From Bacteriovoracaceae bacterium UBA6153 (GTDB lineage: Bacteria > Bdellovibrionota > Bacteriovoracia > Bacteriovoracales > Bacteriovoracaceae): 64,000 bases of DNA. A model generated the notes under the pieces. That model did no database searches. It had not been told where the DNA came from and saw only the letters and a list, made by a program, of their open reading frames with translations. Every line of letters begins with the position of its first letter. The stretch's first letter is position 1. The stretch is from the NCBI GenBank assembly GCA_002428265.1, contig DIUR01000008.1, positions 1-64,000 of the forward strand. The letters run 5' to 3'. Positions 36,421-45,195 of the stretch are shown here, one piece after another. The translations under genes and the position numbers were made by a program.

Positions 36421-37821
36421 CTACTTCTTTTCGCGAATCTTAATGAACTTCTTGGCCATGCCCTCTTTCGTCGTCTGCTGACCACGCGAGATGGCAAAAG
36501 AGCCCTCTGGCATGTTCTTAGTGACAGTAGTGGCCGAAGCTACGAAGCAATTATCTCCGATTTCTATAGGAGCGACGGTCTGGGAATCAGACCCGATAAA
36601 ACAATTTTTACCGATTTTTGTAACGTGCTTGTTAACACCATCGTAATTACAGGTAATAAAACCGCAGCCAATATTGGTTTCTTCCCCAATGAAGGCGTCG
36701 CCGATGTAACTTAAGTGAGACACTTTTGCTCCGCGATCAAGTACGGCCTTTTTAATTTCGACAAAGTTTCCAATCTTGGCTTCCGGACCAATATCGGCCC
36801 CTGGTCTTAGACGAGCAAAAGGCCCTGCATGAGCTTTTTCATGAAGCTTTGCACCTTCTAGGATTGAGTAGGCCAACACTTTTGCGTTATCAGCTACAAC
36901 TGAGTCTTTAATCTGAGCACCCATTTCAATAACAGCGTTTTTCCCTATAACCGTTTTCCCGGTGATGAAGACTCCAGGATAAACCACGGTTCCTGGACCG
37001 ATTTCAACTTCGTTATCTATATAGGTGTTGGATGAATCGATAAAACGAACTCCTGCCTCTCTTAATGAAACAAGCTTTTGCTTTCTTAGAATCCCCTCGG
37101 CCAGCTCAAGTTGCTCCAAGTTGTTCACACCTAAAAAGACTTCTCCACGAGGAAAAAGCAGTGCTGAAACATTTAATCCATCTTTAAAGATGTCTGTTAA
37201 ATAAAACTCTCCCGACTTATTGTCAGAGTTCACTTCTTTAAGGTGCTTTAAAACATATTCAGTCTTAAGAAGGTAGAGACCAGAGTTCACTTCAGTGATT
37301 TTTCTTTGCTCATCGCTAGCATCTTTTTCTTCAACGATATGGAAGCCTTTTTGCGCTCTGATAATTCTTCCATACCCTTTTGGATTTTTTTCTTCAAAAG
37401 TTGCGGCTACAGCCTCGCACTTTTGAGTCTGAAGAAGTGTCAGCATTTCTGTCAATTCTCTCTCTGAAACGATAGGAGTATCTGCACAAATAACCAGAGT
37501 GTAATCTAGCTTATGAGTCGCTTCTGATGAATCAAAATAAGCGCGAAGAGCGTCTGCTGTTCCAAGTTGTTTTACCTGCACGGCATACTTCACATCTGGA
37601 TATCTACTTTCAATATAGGATTGAACTAATTCTTTCTGATGACCAACAACAGCGGTCTTTATTCCCTGCAATTTATTCCGACTAAAAAACTTTTCTAGCT
37701 CTGTTATTGGAAAATCGACTAATTTTTTATCTAAGCATGGTGCTAATGGCTTTGGCGCGTCTAATTTCAAACGCTTCCCTTCTCCCGCTGCTAAAATAAC
37801 TGCCCCTATAGTCAAATTCAT
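36421..37821 (-). CDS. glmU: Bifunctional GlmU (UDP-GlcNAc synthesis)
   Basis: Enzyme of 466 residues that acetylates glucosamine 1-phosphate and transfers UMP to give UDP-GlcNAc. The N-terminal uridylyltransferase has VILAAGEGKRLK and a DTPI motif (CADTPIVSERE); the C-terminal left-handed beta-helix acetyltransferase has RPGADIGPEAKIGNFVEIKK, SHLSYIGDA, GCGFITCNYDG and GSDSQTVAPI. ATG 37821 is preferred because GGGAG precedes it at the proper distance; the longer frame to 37842 adds seven residues not seen in the family. Confidence 0.96.
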   Translation of the reverse strand: MNLTIGAVILAAGEGKRLKLDAPKPLAPCLDKKLVDFPITELEKFFSRNKLQGIKTAVVGHQKELVQSYIESRYPDVKYAVQVKQLGTADALRAYFDSSEATHKLDYTLVICADTPIVSERELTEMLTLLQTQKCEAVAATFEEKNPKGYGRIIRAQKGFHIVEEKDASDEQRKITEVNSGLYLLKTEYVLKHLKEVNSDNKSGEFYLTDIFKDGLNVSALLFPRGEVFLGVNNLEQLELAEGILRKQKLVSLREAGVRFIDSSNTYIDNEVEIGPGTVVYPGVFITGKTVIGKNAVIEMGAQIKDSVVADNAKVLAYSILEGAKLHEKAHAGPFARLRPGADIGPEAKIGNFVEIKKAVLDRGAKVSHLSYIGDAFIGEETNIGCGFITCNYDGVNKHVTKIGKNCFIGSDSQTVAPIEIGDNCFVASATTVTKNMPEGSFAISRGQQTTKEGMAKKFIKIREKK

Positions 37822-38018
37822 CTCTATCTCCCTATAAAACATGTCAGGTAATTCGTCTTAATTTCATTTAAAACAAGGATAATCGCTCTCAAGTATAACC
37901 AAAAAAAATGAATAAATATTCACAAATTAACACTTTTCCTTAAAGAGTTTAATCCAGAACCCGATTTAAGAAACTGAATGCAAATGATATTGCACGAAGG
38001 CCAATTTGGAGGATTTAT

Positions 38019-40442
38019 ATGGTAACTAATTATGAGGGTGACAACATCGAACTTAAAGATCATCTCCCTCTCCTGCCAATTAGAGACATAGTAGTATACC
38101 CATTTATGATACTACCATTCTTTGTTGGAAGAGAATCTTCTATCCAGGCCGTTGACCACGCGCTTACAAAGACGGATAGACTTATTCTTCTATCAAGCCA
38201 AAAAGACATGAAGGCGGAAGCACCTACTCCAGAAGAAATTTATGAGACAGGTACGATCGCAATGATCATGAGAATGAGAAAGCTTCCAGATGGAAGAATT
38301 AAAATTCTTGTACAGGGTCTATCAAAGGCAAGAATCACATCGTTTACTCAAGAAGCACCATTCTTTATGTGTAAACTGATGAAAGTATCAGACGTACAAC
38401 TTGAAGAAAATAATGTTGCTGCTAATGCACTAATGAGAAACATTAGAGAGCAACTTGAAAAAGTTATCAATATGGGGAAAGTACTCTCTCCAGATATCCT
38501 GATGATCCTTGAAGATATTAAAGATCCAGGAAGACTTGCTGACCTTGTAGCTTCAAACCTGAATCTTCATGTTGCTGAAGCACAAACTATTCTTGAAATT
38601 CTTGATCCTATGGAACGTCTTCATAGAATCAACGATATCCTTGCCCGTGAATTAGAAATTCTGGCAATGCAAAACAAGATTAAGAGTACAGCTAAAGAAG
38701 AAATTACAAAAAACCAAAAAGAGTATTTCCTTAGAGAGCAAATCAAAGCAATCAAGTCTGAGCTTGGTGACGAAGGTCAAAAAGAAACAGAAGATGAATT
38801 TGGTGAAATCAGAGCTAAGATTCTAAAAGCGAAAATGAGTGAAGAAGCTGCAACTGAAGCTAACAAACAAATCGCTCGTTTAGAAAAAATGCACCCGGAC
38901 TCTTCTGAAGCTTCAATTCTTAGAAGCTATCTTGAGTGGATGTGCGATCTTCCATGGAGTAAATCAAGCGAAGAAAAAATCGATCTTGATGCTGCTCTTG
39001 AAATTTTAAATGAAGATCACTTTGACCTATTTAAAGTTAAAGAAAGAATTTTAGAATATCTTGCCGTAAGACAACTTAAAGGCCCAGGAATGAAAGGACC
39101 TATCCTTTGTTTTTCAGGACCTCCAGGTGTTGGTAAGACATCTCTTGGTAAATCAATCGCTAAAGCATGTGGACGCGAGTTCGTTCGCATCTCTCTTGGT
39201 GGTGTAAAAGATGAAGCTGAGATCAGAGGACACAGAAGAACGTACGTGGGAGCAATGCCAGGTCGTTTCATTCAAGCTCTTAAACAAGCTAAGACCAACA
39301 ACCCAGTTATCCTTCTAGATGAAGTAGATAAACTAGGTGGAGACTTCAAAGGTGACCCGTCATCGGCGCTTCTTGAAGTATTAGATCCAGAACAAAATAT
39401 GAACTTCCGTGACCATTACATGAACGTGTCTTTTGACCTTTCAAATGTAATGTTCATTGCCACGTCTAACGTTCTTGAGCAGATCCCTGCTCCTCTACGT
39501 GACCGTATGGAAATCATCAACCTTTCTGGATATACACAGGAAGAAAAAGTAGCGATCTCTAAAAAATACATCATTCCAAAACAAATGGATGAAAACGGAA
39601 TCACTGAAAAGCATATTGCTTTCTCTGATGAAGGGGTAGCTTCAGTTATCAAGGGCTACACAGCAGAAGCTGGTCTTCGTAATCTTGAGAGAAAAATCGG
39701 AGCGATCTGTAGAAAAGTTGCAATGAAAATTGCGAAAGGTGAAGCTGATCAAACTCATATCATGAGTGACACAGTTTTCAAACTTCTAGGACCTCCTGTT
39801 TATACAAAAGACGATGAAAAAGAAACTGATGAAATCGGAGTGTCGACAGGACTTGCATGGACATCACACGGTGGAGAAGTTCTTTACATTGAAGCAACTA
39901 AGATGAAAGGAAGAGGATTAACTCTTACAGGTCAACTTGGTGACGTTATGAAAGAATCTGCTCAAACAGCTATCGGATACATCAAGAGCCAGGCCTATGA
40001 ACTAGGAATTGATGACGAAGTTTTTGAAAAAAACGAAATGCATATTCACCTTCCAGCAGGTGCAACTCCGAAAGATGGTCCAAGCGCAGGTATTACACTT
40101 GCTACGACAATCGTCTCTCTTCTTACGAACACACCAGTAAGTAAAGATGTTGCGATGACTGGAGAGATCACATTGACTGGAAAAGTTCTTCCAATCGGTG
40201 GATTAAAAGAAAAAGCGCTGGCCGCTATGAGAATGAACATTAAAACAATCATCATTCCATGGAAAAACAGAAAAGACCTGGAAGAAATTCCTGAAGAATA
40301 CAGAGCAAAGTTAACTTTCATCCCAGTTAAAACGTTTGATGAAGTTCTAGAAGTTGCTCTTGTTGGATGGAAAGAAAAGAAAGCATCAATGAAGAAGAAA
40401 GCCGTTAAGTACAAAGAGACTCTGCCGCCTGCAGCAGCTTAG
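38019..40442 (+). CDS. lon: ATP-dependent protease Lon
   Basis: Serine protease of 807 residues, the full length of LonA. The N-terminal substrate domain (LPLLPIRDIVVYPFMILPFF) is followed by the AAA+ module (GPPGVGKTSLGKSIA, ILLDEVDKLG) and the S16 protease domain with the catalytic Ser in PKDGPSAGIT and Lys in GGLKEKALAAMR. GGAGG precedes the ATG. The gene has a strong terminator downstream. It degrades misfolded and regulatory proteins in the cytoplasm. Confidence 0.97.
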   Translation: MVTNYEGDNIELKDHLPLLPIRDIVVYPFMILPFFVGRESSIQAVDHALTKTDRLILLSSQKDMKAEAPTPEEIYETGTIAMIMRMRKLPDGRIKILVQGLSKARITSFTQEAPFFMCKLMKVSDVQLEENNVAANALMRNIREQLEKVINMGKVLSPDILMILEDIKDPGRLADLVASNLNLHVAEAQTILEILDPMERLHRINDILARELEILAMQNKIKSTAKEEITKNQKEYFLREQIKAIKSELGDEGQKETEDEFGEIRAKILKAKMSEEAATEANKQIARLEKMHPDSSEASILRSYLEWMCDLPWSKSSEEKIDLDAALEILNEDHFDLFKVKERILEYLAVRQLKGPGMKGPILCFSGPPGVGKTSLGKSIAKACGREFVRISLGGVKDEAEIRGHRRTYVGAMPGRFIQALKQAKTNNPVILLDEVDKLGGDFKGDPSSALLEVLDPEQNMNFRDHYMNVSFDLSNVMFIATSNVLEQIPAPLRDRMEIINLSGYTQEEKVAISKKYIIPKQMDENGITEKHIAFSDEGVASVIKGYTAEAGLRNLERKIGAICRKVAMKIAKGEADQTHIMSDTVFKLLGPPVYTKDDEKETDEIGVSTGLAWTSHGGEVLYIEATKMKGRGLTLTGQLGDVMKESAQTAIGYIKSQAYELGIDDEVFEKNEMHIHLPAGATPKDGPSAGITLATTIVSLLTNTPVSKDVAMTGEITLTGKVLPIGGLKEKALAAMRMNIKTIIIPWKNRKDLEEIPEEYRAKLTFIPVKTFDEVLEVALVGWKEKKASMKKKAVKYKETLPPAAA

Positions 40443-40472
40443 TTTCTGATCAAAATTGTCTGATATAAAGAG

Positions 40473-40504
40473 AAACCAACAGTATTGTTGGTTTTTCTTT
40501 TTTT
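40473..40504 (+). terminator. Rho-independent terminator of lon
   Basis: A nine-base perfect stem AAACCAACA/TGTTGGTTT with a GTAT loop (40473-40494) is followed by TTCTTTTTTT, 30 bases after the lon stop codon. Confidence 0.93.
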
Positions 40505-40553
40505 AGGCGCGTCTTTTCGGTTAACATAGTAAGAAACCCATTAAGGACTTACT

Positions 40554-40961
40554 ATGAAGCCACCTCGCAATCACGATAAATTAAAAATACTCATTGTCGA
40601 CGACTCTGACTTCAACAGAAAAAGCATGGTTGATATCCTTACCTTTGAAGGCTTCAACGTCGTAGGACAGGCCTCTTCAGCTGAAGATGCTATTCAAGTT
40701 GCCCATTCAGCAAAGCCCAACCTGATTTTTATCGATATTGTTATGCCTGAAATTTCGGGCCTAGAACTTACAAAACACTTACAAGAAAAAACAGCTGGAG
40801 AGAAATTCATTATCATGATGTCTTCTCTCAATATTGAAAGTATGGTTATTGAATCTATTTCAAATGGAGCTTCTGATTTTTTACAAAAACCATTTGAAAG
40901 AGATGACCTCATTAAAGCAGTAGAAAAAGTTGAACGTTTAGTTGAAAAGGATAACAGATAA
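40554..40961 (+). CDS. Single-domain response regulator (CheY-like)
   Basis: Receiver domain of 135 residues with no output domain. The acidic pair is in LIVDDSDFNR, the phospho-acceptor Asp in LIFIDIVMPE, the Ser/Thr switch in IIMMSS and the conserved Lys in FLQKPFER. The genes next to it do not code for a kinase, so the partner is unknown. Because flagellar genes are present in the window a motility role is possible. The next gene starts inside the stop codon (TAATG). Confidence 0.92.
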   Translation: MKPPRNHDKLKILIVDDSDFNRKSMVDILTFEGFNVVGQASSAEDAIQVAHSAKPNLIFIDIVMPEISGLELTKHLQEKTAGEKFIIMMSSLNIESMVIESISNGASDFLQKPFERDDLIKAVEKVERLVEKDNR

Positions 40962-41305
40962 TGTTTTTAATTAGATTTGCATTCTATTTCACCATTAGCT
41001 TTGCCATTTTATGTATTCCAATCGGAGGCGGTCGCCAGCTATTCGATAAGATGTTTTCAATGGTTACCCCCTATGCCAGAGATGCAGCCAAAACGACAAA
41101 ACAAAAATTTACATCAACCAAAAGATACTCAAAAAAGTTATACTCTAATTCAGAGCCAGTAGTTGAAGAAGACGAAGTAAAATCCAAAATGTCTGCGACT
41201 GATAGAAAGAAAAAATCGGTAAAAAAAGAGAGTAAAAAATCTAGTAATACTTCTTATACTGAAGATGAAGAAGAGCGCCTGAGACGTGCGCTAAGCGAAG
41301 AATAG
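40961..41305 (+). CDS. Unknown protein with N-terminal helix and charged tail
   Basis: Protein of 114 residues: one hydrophobic N-terminal segment (about residues 1-24), then a long Lys/Ser/Glu-rich tail that is probably disordered. No family recognised. Its ATG overlaps the response regulator stop by one base, so it is translated with it and may anchor or partner that regulator at the membrane. Confidence 0.55.
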   Translation: MFLIRFAFYFTISFAILCIPIGGGRQLFDKMFSMVTPYARDAAKTTKQKFTSTKRYSKKLYSNSEPVVEEDEVKSKMSATDRKKKSVKKESKKSSNTSYTEDEEERLRRALSEE

Positions 41306-41314
41306 AAAAATACA

Positions 41315-41341
41315 AATAAAAAAGCCCGCTATTCAGCGGGC
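41315..41341 (-). terminator. Terminator after first small exported gene
   Basis: A seven-base stem GCCCGCT/AGCGGGC (41324-41341) with an ATTC loop is followed on the minus strand by TTTTTTATTT. It lies 29 bases beyond the stop of the gene at 41370-41555 and could also slow transcription arriving on the plus strand. Confidence 0.88.
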
Positions 41342-41369
41342 TCCTCTATATTCATTAAGAATGATTTAA

Positions 41370-41555
41370 TTATTTACTGATTGCTTTTGATTCTGCTTTT
41401 ACTGACTCAGTTGAAGCTGGAGTGCTTACTACTTTTGTTTCTCTTTTATTAGATTGAGAAGAGTAGATACATTCACCTTTTAAGTCTTCGCCTACTTCAC
41501 CTGACATTGCTCTTAGAGAGAAGAAAAGAAGTGATGAGATGATTAATGCTTTCAT
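41370..41555 (-). CDS. Small exported protein, tandem paralogue A
   Basis: Exported protein of 61 residues: signal peptide MKALIISSLLFFSLRAMS, then GEVGEDLKGECIYSSQSNKR and a Lys/Ser/Glu-rich tail. By hand alignment 42 of 61 positions match the neighbour at 41787-41972, with the block after the cleavage site wholly conserved. One Cys is present, so a disulfide would need a partner. GGGGAA lies upstream of the ATG, as in the paralogue. The gene has its own terminator and a sigma-54-like promoter. The function is unknown; small size, high conservation and individual regulation suggest an abundant periplasmic or surface peptide. Confidence 0.8.
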   Translation of the reverse strand: MKALIISSLLFFSLRAMSGEVGEDLKGECIYSSQSNKRETKVVSTPASTESVKAESKAISK

Positions 41556-41598
41556 ATATATTCCCCTTATTTGGTTTAATACTTTCTTACTTTAGGTA

Positions 41599-41616
41599 TT
41601 GCACTAACAATGCCAA
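41599..41616 (-). promoter_or_regulatory. Sigma-54-like promoter of paralogue A
   Basis: On the minus strand the sequence TTGGCATTGTTAGTGCAA matches the -24/-12 consensus (TGGCAYR-N4-TTGCW): GG and GC are twelve bases apart. It lies 44 bases upstream of the ATG. The -24 part is within a perfect inverted repeat TGCCAAATTGGCA (41611-41623). Confidence 0.65.
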
Positions 41617-41722
41617 ATTGGCATCACGGGGTTTTAAGGTCTTAGTCTGAATTTCAAACGCTTTTTTGTATAAACTTTAGACAGCTTGGAAAATTTCTAC
41701 ACACATTCTGGATTATTGGCAC

Positions 41723-41754
41723 AAAAAAGGCCCCGCATTCGCGAGGCCCCTTTT
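41723..41754 (-). terminator. Bidirectional terminator between the paralogues
   Basis: An eight-base stem GGCCCCGC/GCGAGGCC (41729-41748, one G-T pair) with an ATTC loop has a T-tract on both strands. It ends the minus-strand transcript of the gene at 41787-41972. Confidence 0.9.
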
Positions 41755-41786
41755 ATCAGTATCTTTGTAATTTGGTCATCTATTAG

Positions 41787-41972
41787 TTATTTGCTTACAG
41801 CTTTTGAAGATTCTTTTTTCGATTCAGAAGAAACTGGAGCTTCTACTTTTTTATCTTCTCTTTTGTTTGATTGAGAAGAGTAGATACATTCACCTTTTAG
41901 ATCTTCGCCAACTTCACCAGCAAATACGTTTAAAGAAACTATAGTAAGAGATAAAATAAATAATGCTTTCAT
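41787..41972 (-). CDS. Small exported protein, tandem paralogue B
   Basis: Exported protein of 61 residues with signal peptide MKALFILSLTIVSLNVFA, the same central block GEVGEDLKGECIYSSQSNKR and a charged tail that diverges from paralogue A. Length and layout are identical, so the pair arose by a local duplication. GGGGAATCTT precedes the ATG. A bidirectional terminator lies downstream and a sigma-54-like promoter upstream, making it a single-gene transcript. The function is unknown. Confidence 0.8.
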   Translation of the reverse strand: MKALFILSLTIVSLNVFAGEVGEDLKGECIYSSQSNKREDKKVEAPVSSESKKESSKAVSK

Positions 41973-42004
41973 AAGATTCCCCTGTTGTTGTGTTGATTAG
42001 GTAG

Positions 42005-42022
42005 TTGCAGGCAACATGCCAA
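42005..42022 (-). promoter_or_regulatory. Sigma-54-like promoter of paralogue B
   Basis: On the minus strand TTGGCATGTTGCCTGCAA matches TGGCAYR-N4-TTGCW at all but one position, with GG and GC twelve bases apart. It lies 33 bases upstream of the ATG at 41972, closely matching the element before paralogue A. Confidence 0.7.
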
Positions 42023-42220
42023 CTTTTACATTCATGAGAATCAAACAGTTAGAGTTTTTCATTGGGGAAAGTGTAAAAACTTTAGACGACACTGGATGAA
42101 ATATATACATAGTCAGAGAAGTTTATAGGCATATTTAAGAAGCGCTAATGGCCTCGTACAGCTCTTTAAAGATGATAGATGATATTTGGGCGAAGGCTTA
42201 GATTGAGAGAAGATTAAAGA

Positions 42221-42239
42221 CCGCCTGACATGCAGGCGG
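42221..42239 (-). terminator. Terminator after small Cys-protein gene
   Basis: Perfect seven-base stem CCGCCTG/CAGGCGG with a five-base loop, 41 bases past the stop at 42280; TCTTTAAT follows on the minus strand and CCTTTATAA on the plus strand. Confidence 0.82.
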
Positions 42240-42279
42240 CCTTTATAAATTGATCAAGTCTTATCGAAGGGTAGAAAAA

Positions 42280-42570
42280 TTACTTCTGAGCAGCTGAAGA
42301 TGAACTAGAAGAAGTCCCGCTTCCTGTAGATTCACCAGTCTTCGCAATCGGAGAATTGTTAGTCTGTAGACAGTTAGTAGTCCCTTGAGTGTCAACACTC
42401 ATACATTTTTGAGCTCTACCTTCTTGAAAATCAAACTGAACTCCACCTTCTTTCGAAAGGGCCACACACTCAGCTCTTGTCGAGCAGTCTTTTGCTGTAG
42501 AAACAGCGCAAGCTCCGAATGCTGATGCTGAAAAAGCTGTAGTCATGATAATCGCTAGTAAAAGTTTCAT
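42280..42570 (-). CDS. Small exported Cys protein at end of Tad/YD-repeat locus
   Basis: Protein of 96 residues with signal peptide MKLLLAIIMTTAFSASAFG, a mature part with five cysteines (residues about 20-66: GACAVST, KDCST, AECVA, KCMSVD, NCLQ) and a Ser/Gly/Thr-rich tail (GSGTSSSSSSAAQK). GGGAGAGAG lies before the ATG. It starts 42 bases after the YD-repeat gene and is the last gene of the run that begins with the pilin genes. A small exported protein in this position recalls Bd0108, the hit-locus protein of Bdellovibrio bacteriovorus; this is a positional comparison from memory, without sequence alignment. Confidence 0.7.
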   Translation of the reverse strand: MKLLLAIIMTTAFSASAFGACAVSTAKDCSTRAECVALSKEGGVQFDFQEGRAQKCMSVDTQGTTNCLQTNNSPIAKTGESTGSGTSSSSSSAAQK

Positions 42571-42612
42571 ATTCTCTCTCCCTTCGAGTTGACCTTATAA
42601 TGGTCCTTAAAA

Positions 42613-44241
42613 TTACATATTTAAGTTAACACCAGCTGGCTTAACAATGCTCAACAGTGACTGGAACGCTTGTGTCACTTGAAGGGCCATTTTAGCGCCT
42701 GCCTTAGATTCTACTTTCTTAATTTCACCGTAGTTATCGTAAGCTACGTTGATGATTCCAACATTTTCCATTTCAATTTCAACTGGTTTCCCCATTGAGT
42801 TGTATTTAAATGAAAGAGTTCTTCTTGATTTAGTGTCGTCTTTTTCCTGGTCAATCATCTTAGTGATTTTTCCAGCACGGTCATAAATTAATAAAACTGA
42901 TTTACCAGAGCTGTTTACAGCTTTAGCAAGGTTTCCGATTTTATCGTATTGGAATGTAGTCCAACCATCATTGTTAACAACTTTTGTAATCTTGTTGATT
43001 TTGTCATCATATGCAAGTTCAACGTATTCACCACGAGTTGATGTCTTCTTCGTTAACAATCCTTTTGCATTATATTCAAAAGTTGTTACGTCTTTTCCAC
43101 GAGTGATTTTTAGTGGAAGTGAACAACACTCAGAATAAATTGTTTCAGTCTTAGTTCCTTCAACATCAGTAGCAATTCTGTATGTGTACTGTTGTCCATC
43201 TGGCTTCGTCTTGATTTCATACTCATAACGACTAGCTGACTCAGGGCCATCTGTTGGCTTCTTAGTTACAGTTGTCCAGTAGTGGAAATCAGGATTTTTC
43301 GGATTGTTCTCATACTTATACTTTGTAGACTCACCTGTTCTTTCTACAACTTCAGTTGCAAATGAACTCTTGTCATACTTAACCTGCATCTTAGTTCCAT
43401 CAATATAATTGATAGCTGTAAGATTGTGGTTACCGTCGTATTCATACTTATAAGTGTTTCCTGCTACGTCGTTAGATGTAACAAGGTTTCCTTTTGTGTC
43501 ATAAGTGTATCCAGTTTTTTTATCGCCTGCATATGAAGCACTTTTAATTTTTCCATCCGGGTACCATTCAAGAAGAATTTGCTTCGCTTGAGTGTCTTTG
43601 ATGGCGAAAAGTTGGTTACCTTTGTATTCAAAAAGAATACTGTATCCATTCTTATCCGAAATTTTTGTAAGCTTTCCTTCATTGTCAAAATAATCTACTT
43701 TTCCATCAGCATTTGATCTCTTGTATCCAGTTTTCTCTTTTACGATGTTCTGAATACCGCGGTCATTTGAATAAAGAACTGTTCCATCTGCAAGCTTTGT
43801 CTCTACGTTATACTTTTTTGAGTAAACTTGACGAAGTTCTGCATCATTATTAAGTCTCTTCATAAGTGACTGAAGAGCAGCATCGCTCATTGGTTCTTTT
43901 TTCTTCATCGCTTCGATGATTTTTTTAGATGCACCTTCTACATTGATGGCTTCTTTTGGTACGAAACGAGTCTGTGCACCAGAACCGTTCTCCATAACAA
44001 CTACAGACCCATCAGCTGAAACCATTAGCTTAGTTTCATAAAGAGATCCCCACCCAAAACCAAACCAGCCATTATCAGTTGATTTAGAGTTGTACGTTCT
44101 AGTTACTTCCAGATCATGATCTCCACCTGGGACAATGATGTCTGTATACGTAATATAGAAGTTACCATTCTTTAAATTTACTCCACCAAATGCCAACACT
44201 GGCATAAGTGAAAGTGCAATTATTGTTTTCTTTAAGCTCAT
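42613..44241 (-). CDS. Exported RHS/YD-repeat protein
   Basis: Protein of 542 residues with a signal peptide (MSLKKTIIALSLMPVLAFG) and a N-terminal region that begins VNLKNGNFYITYTDIIVPGG and TRTYNSKSTDNGWFGFGW, typical of the DUF6531/RHS start. YD-type repeats follow from about residue 180 (YDTKGNLVTSND, YKYEYDGNHNLTAINY, FEYNAKGLLTKKTS, FQYDKIGNLAKAVN, LIYDRAGKITKMID). It is much shorter than RHS toxins or wall proteins and has no C-terminal toxin domain after the repeats, only a short tail with VKPAGVNLNM. It lies 56 bases downstream of tadB in the pilus locus, suggesting a surface or periplasmic function tied to the pilus. Confidence 0.88.
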   Translation of the reverse strand: MSLKKTIIALSLMPVLAFGGVNLKNGNFYITYTDIIVPGGDHDLEVTRTYNSKSTDNGWFGFGWGSLYETKLMVSADGSVVVMENGSGAQTRFVPKEAINVEGASKKIIEAMKKKEPMSDAALQSLMKRLNNDAELRQVYSKKYNVETKLADGTVLYSNDRGIQNIVKEKTGYKRSNADGKVDYFDNEGKLTKISDKNGYSILFEYKGNQLFAIKDTQAKQILLEWYPDGKIKSASYAGDKKTGYTYDTKGNLVTSNDVAGNTYKYEYDGNHNLTAINYIDGTKMQVKYDKSSFATEVVERTGESTKYKYENNPKNPDFHYWTTVTKKPTDGPESASRYEYEIKTKPDGQQYTYRIATDVEGTKTETIYSECCSLPLKITRGKDVTTFEYNAKGLLTKKTSTRGEYVELAYDDKINKITKVVNNDGWTTFQYDKIGNLAKAVNSSGKSVLLIYDRAGKITKMIDQEKDDTKSRRTLSFKYNSMGKPVEIEMENVGIINVAYDNYGEIKKVESKAGAKMALQVTQAFQSLLSIVKPAGVNLNM

Positions 44242-44297
44242 ACAAATCCCTCGTTAGAAAAATACAGTTAATTATTCGGTATAATTGAACATTTTCT

Positions 44298-45188
44298 TTA
44301 GATCTTAATTTTTACTATCTTCATTATAACGTAAATACCTGCTAAATCGAAGCCAACGGCCAGAAATAACATGAGTAGCCCTATCGGGGTCGTAAACAAA
44401 GGAGTCATAGAGTTCGGGTCCTGCATGAAATAAACCAGACCTAAAAGGTATGGCATCGCCCCGATCGTCATTCCTTGAAACATCCCTTGCGCAGTAAAAG
44501 TATCAACCTTCTGCTGCAGTCTCACTCTCTCTCTAATAACATCTACAATTGTATCGAAAGTCTCAGCGAGATTACCCCCCGTCTCTCTTAAAATGTTAAC
44601 CGACGAAACGAACATGTCATTATCTTCAAGTGGAACTCTCTTAGCTAAATTTTCAAAACACTCTTCTAATGGCATACCAATTCTGTTTTGCTGAAGAAGA
44701 ATATTAAATTCTTGAGAAATAGGAGCTGGCATTTCTTCTACAATCATCCCAATGGCCTGAGGAACTGAAAGCCCCGCACGAATACCGTTAGATAAAAGCT
44801 GAAGAGCATCTACCATTTGAAGTGAGTAAGCCTTAATTCTTCTCTCAACTAAGAAATCAACCAGCCATCTTGGAGCTTTAAAACCAATGAAGGCCATGAT
44901 GAACCCCATGATCGCTCCTACTACCCAGCTTCCTACAAACCCAATAAGTAATAAAAAGAAAAAACCCACTCCAACAGAACATGCCAGCAGCATCCACGTT
45001 AATCTGTCTTGAGATATTTCTATGAAAAGAAATTCTAATTTTTCTGTTATGTAAGCACGTGTTCCGTAAGTTTTTTGCTCAACCCAGTCAAAGATATTGA
45101 TTGAGTATTTATAACTCAAAAAGAAAACCATCATCCCGACTACAAAGATGAGTCCATTTCTTCCAATCATATCCAGGAAAAAACTCAT
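44298..45188 (-). CDS. tadB: Tad pilus inner-membrane platform protein TadB
   Basis: Protein of 296 residues of the T2SSF/GspF family with two groups of membrane helices around a cytoplasmic helical domain (residues about 120-250, with MVDALQLLSNGIRAGLSVPQAI and FVSSVNILRETGGNLAETFDTI). It forms the membrane base on which the TadA ATPase acts. In the usual Tad locus two such genes, tadB and tadC, are adjacent; only this one is found here. It starts seven bases after the ATPase gene. Confidence 0.88.
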   Translation of the reverse strand: MSFFLDMIGRNGLIFVVGMMVFFLSYKYSINIFDWVEQKTYGTRAYITEKLEFLFIEISQDRLTWMLLACSVGVGFFFLLLIGFVGSWVVGAIMGFIMAFIGFKAPRWLVDFLVERRIKAYSLQMVDALQLLSNGIRAGLSVPQAIGMIVEEMPAPISQEFNILLQQNRIGMPLEECFENLAKRVPLEDNDMFVSSVNILRETGGNLAETFDTIVDVIRERVRLQQKVDTFTAQGMFQGMTIGAMPYLLGLVYFMQDPNSMTPLFTTPIGLLMLFLAVGFDLAGIYVIMKIVKIKI

Positions 45189-45195
45189 AACTCTC

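Larger units (their letters stand above)
41973..42279. other. 307-base gap, promoter and terminator only
   Basis: Contains the sigma-54-like promoter of paralogue B (42005-42022) and the terminator at 42221-42239. The remainder (42023-42220) has no credible open frame and no recognised RNA. A TGTAAAAACTTTAGACGACAC segment near 42070 shows no structure I can name. Confidence 0.5.
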
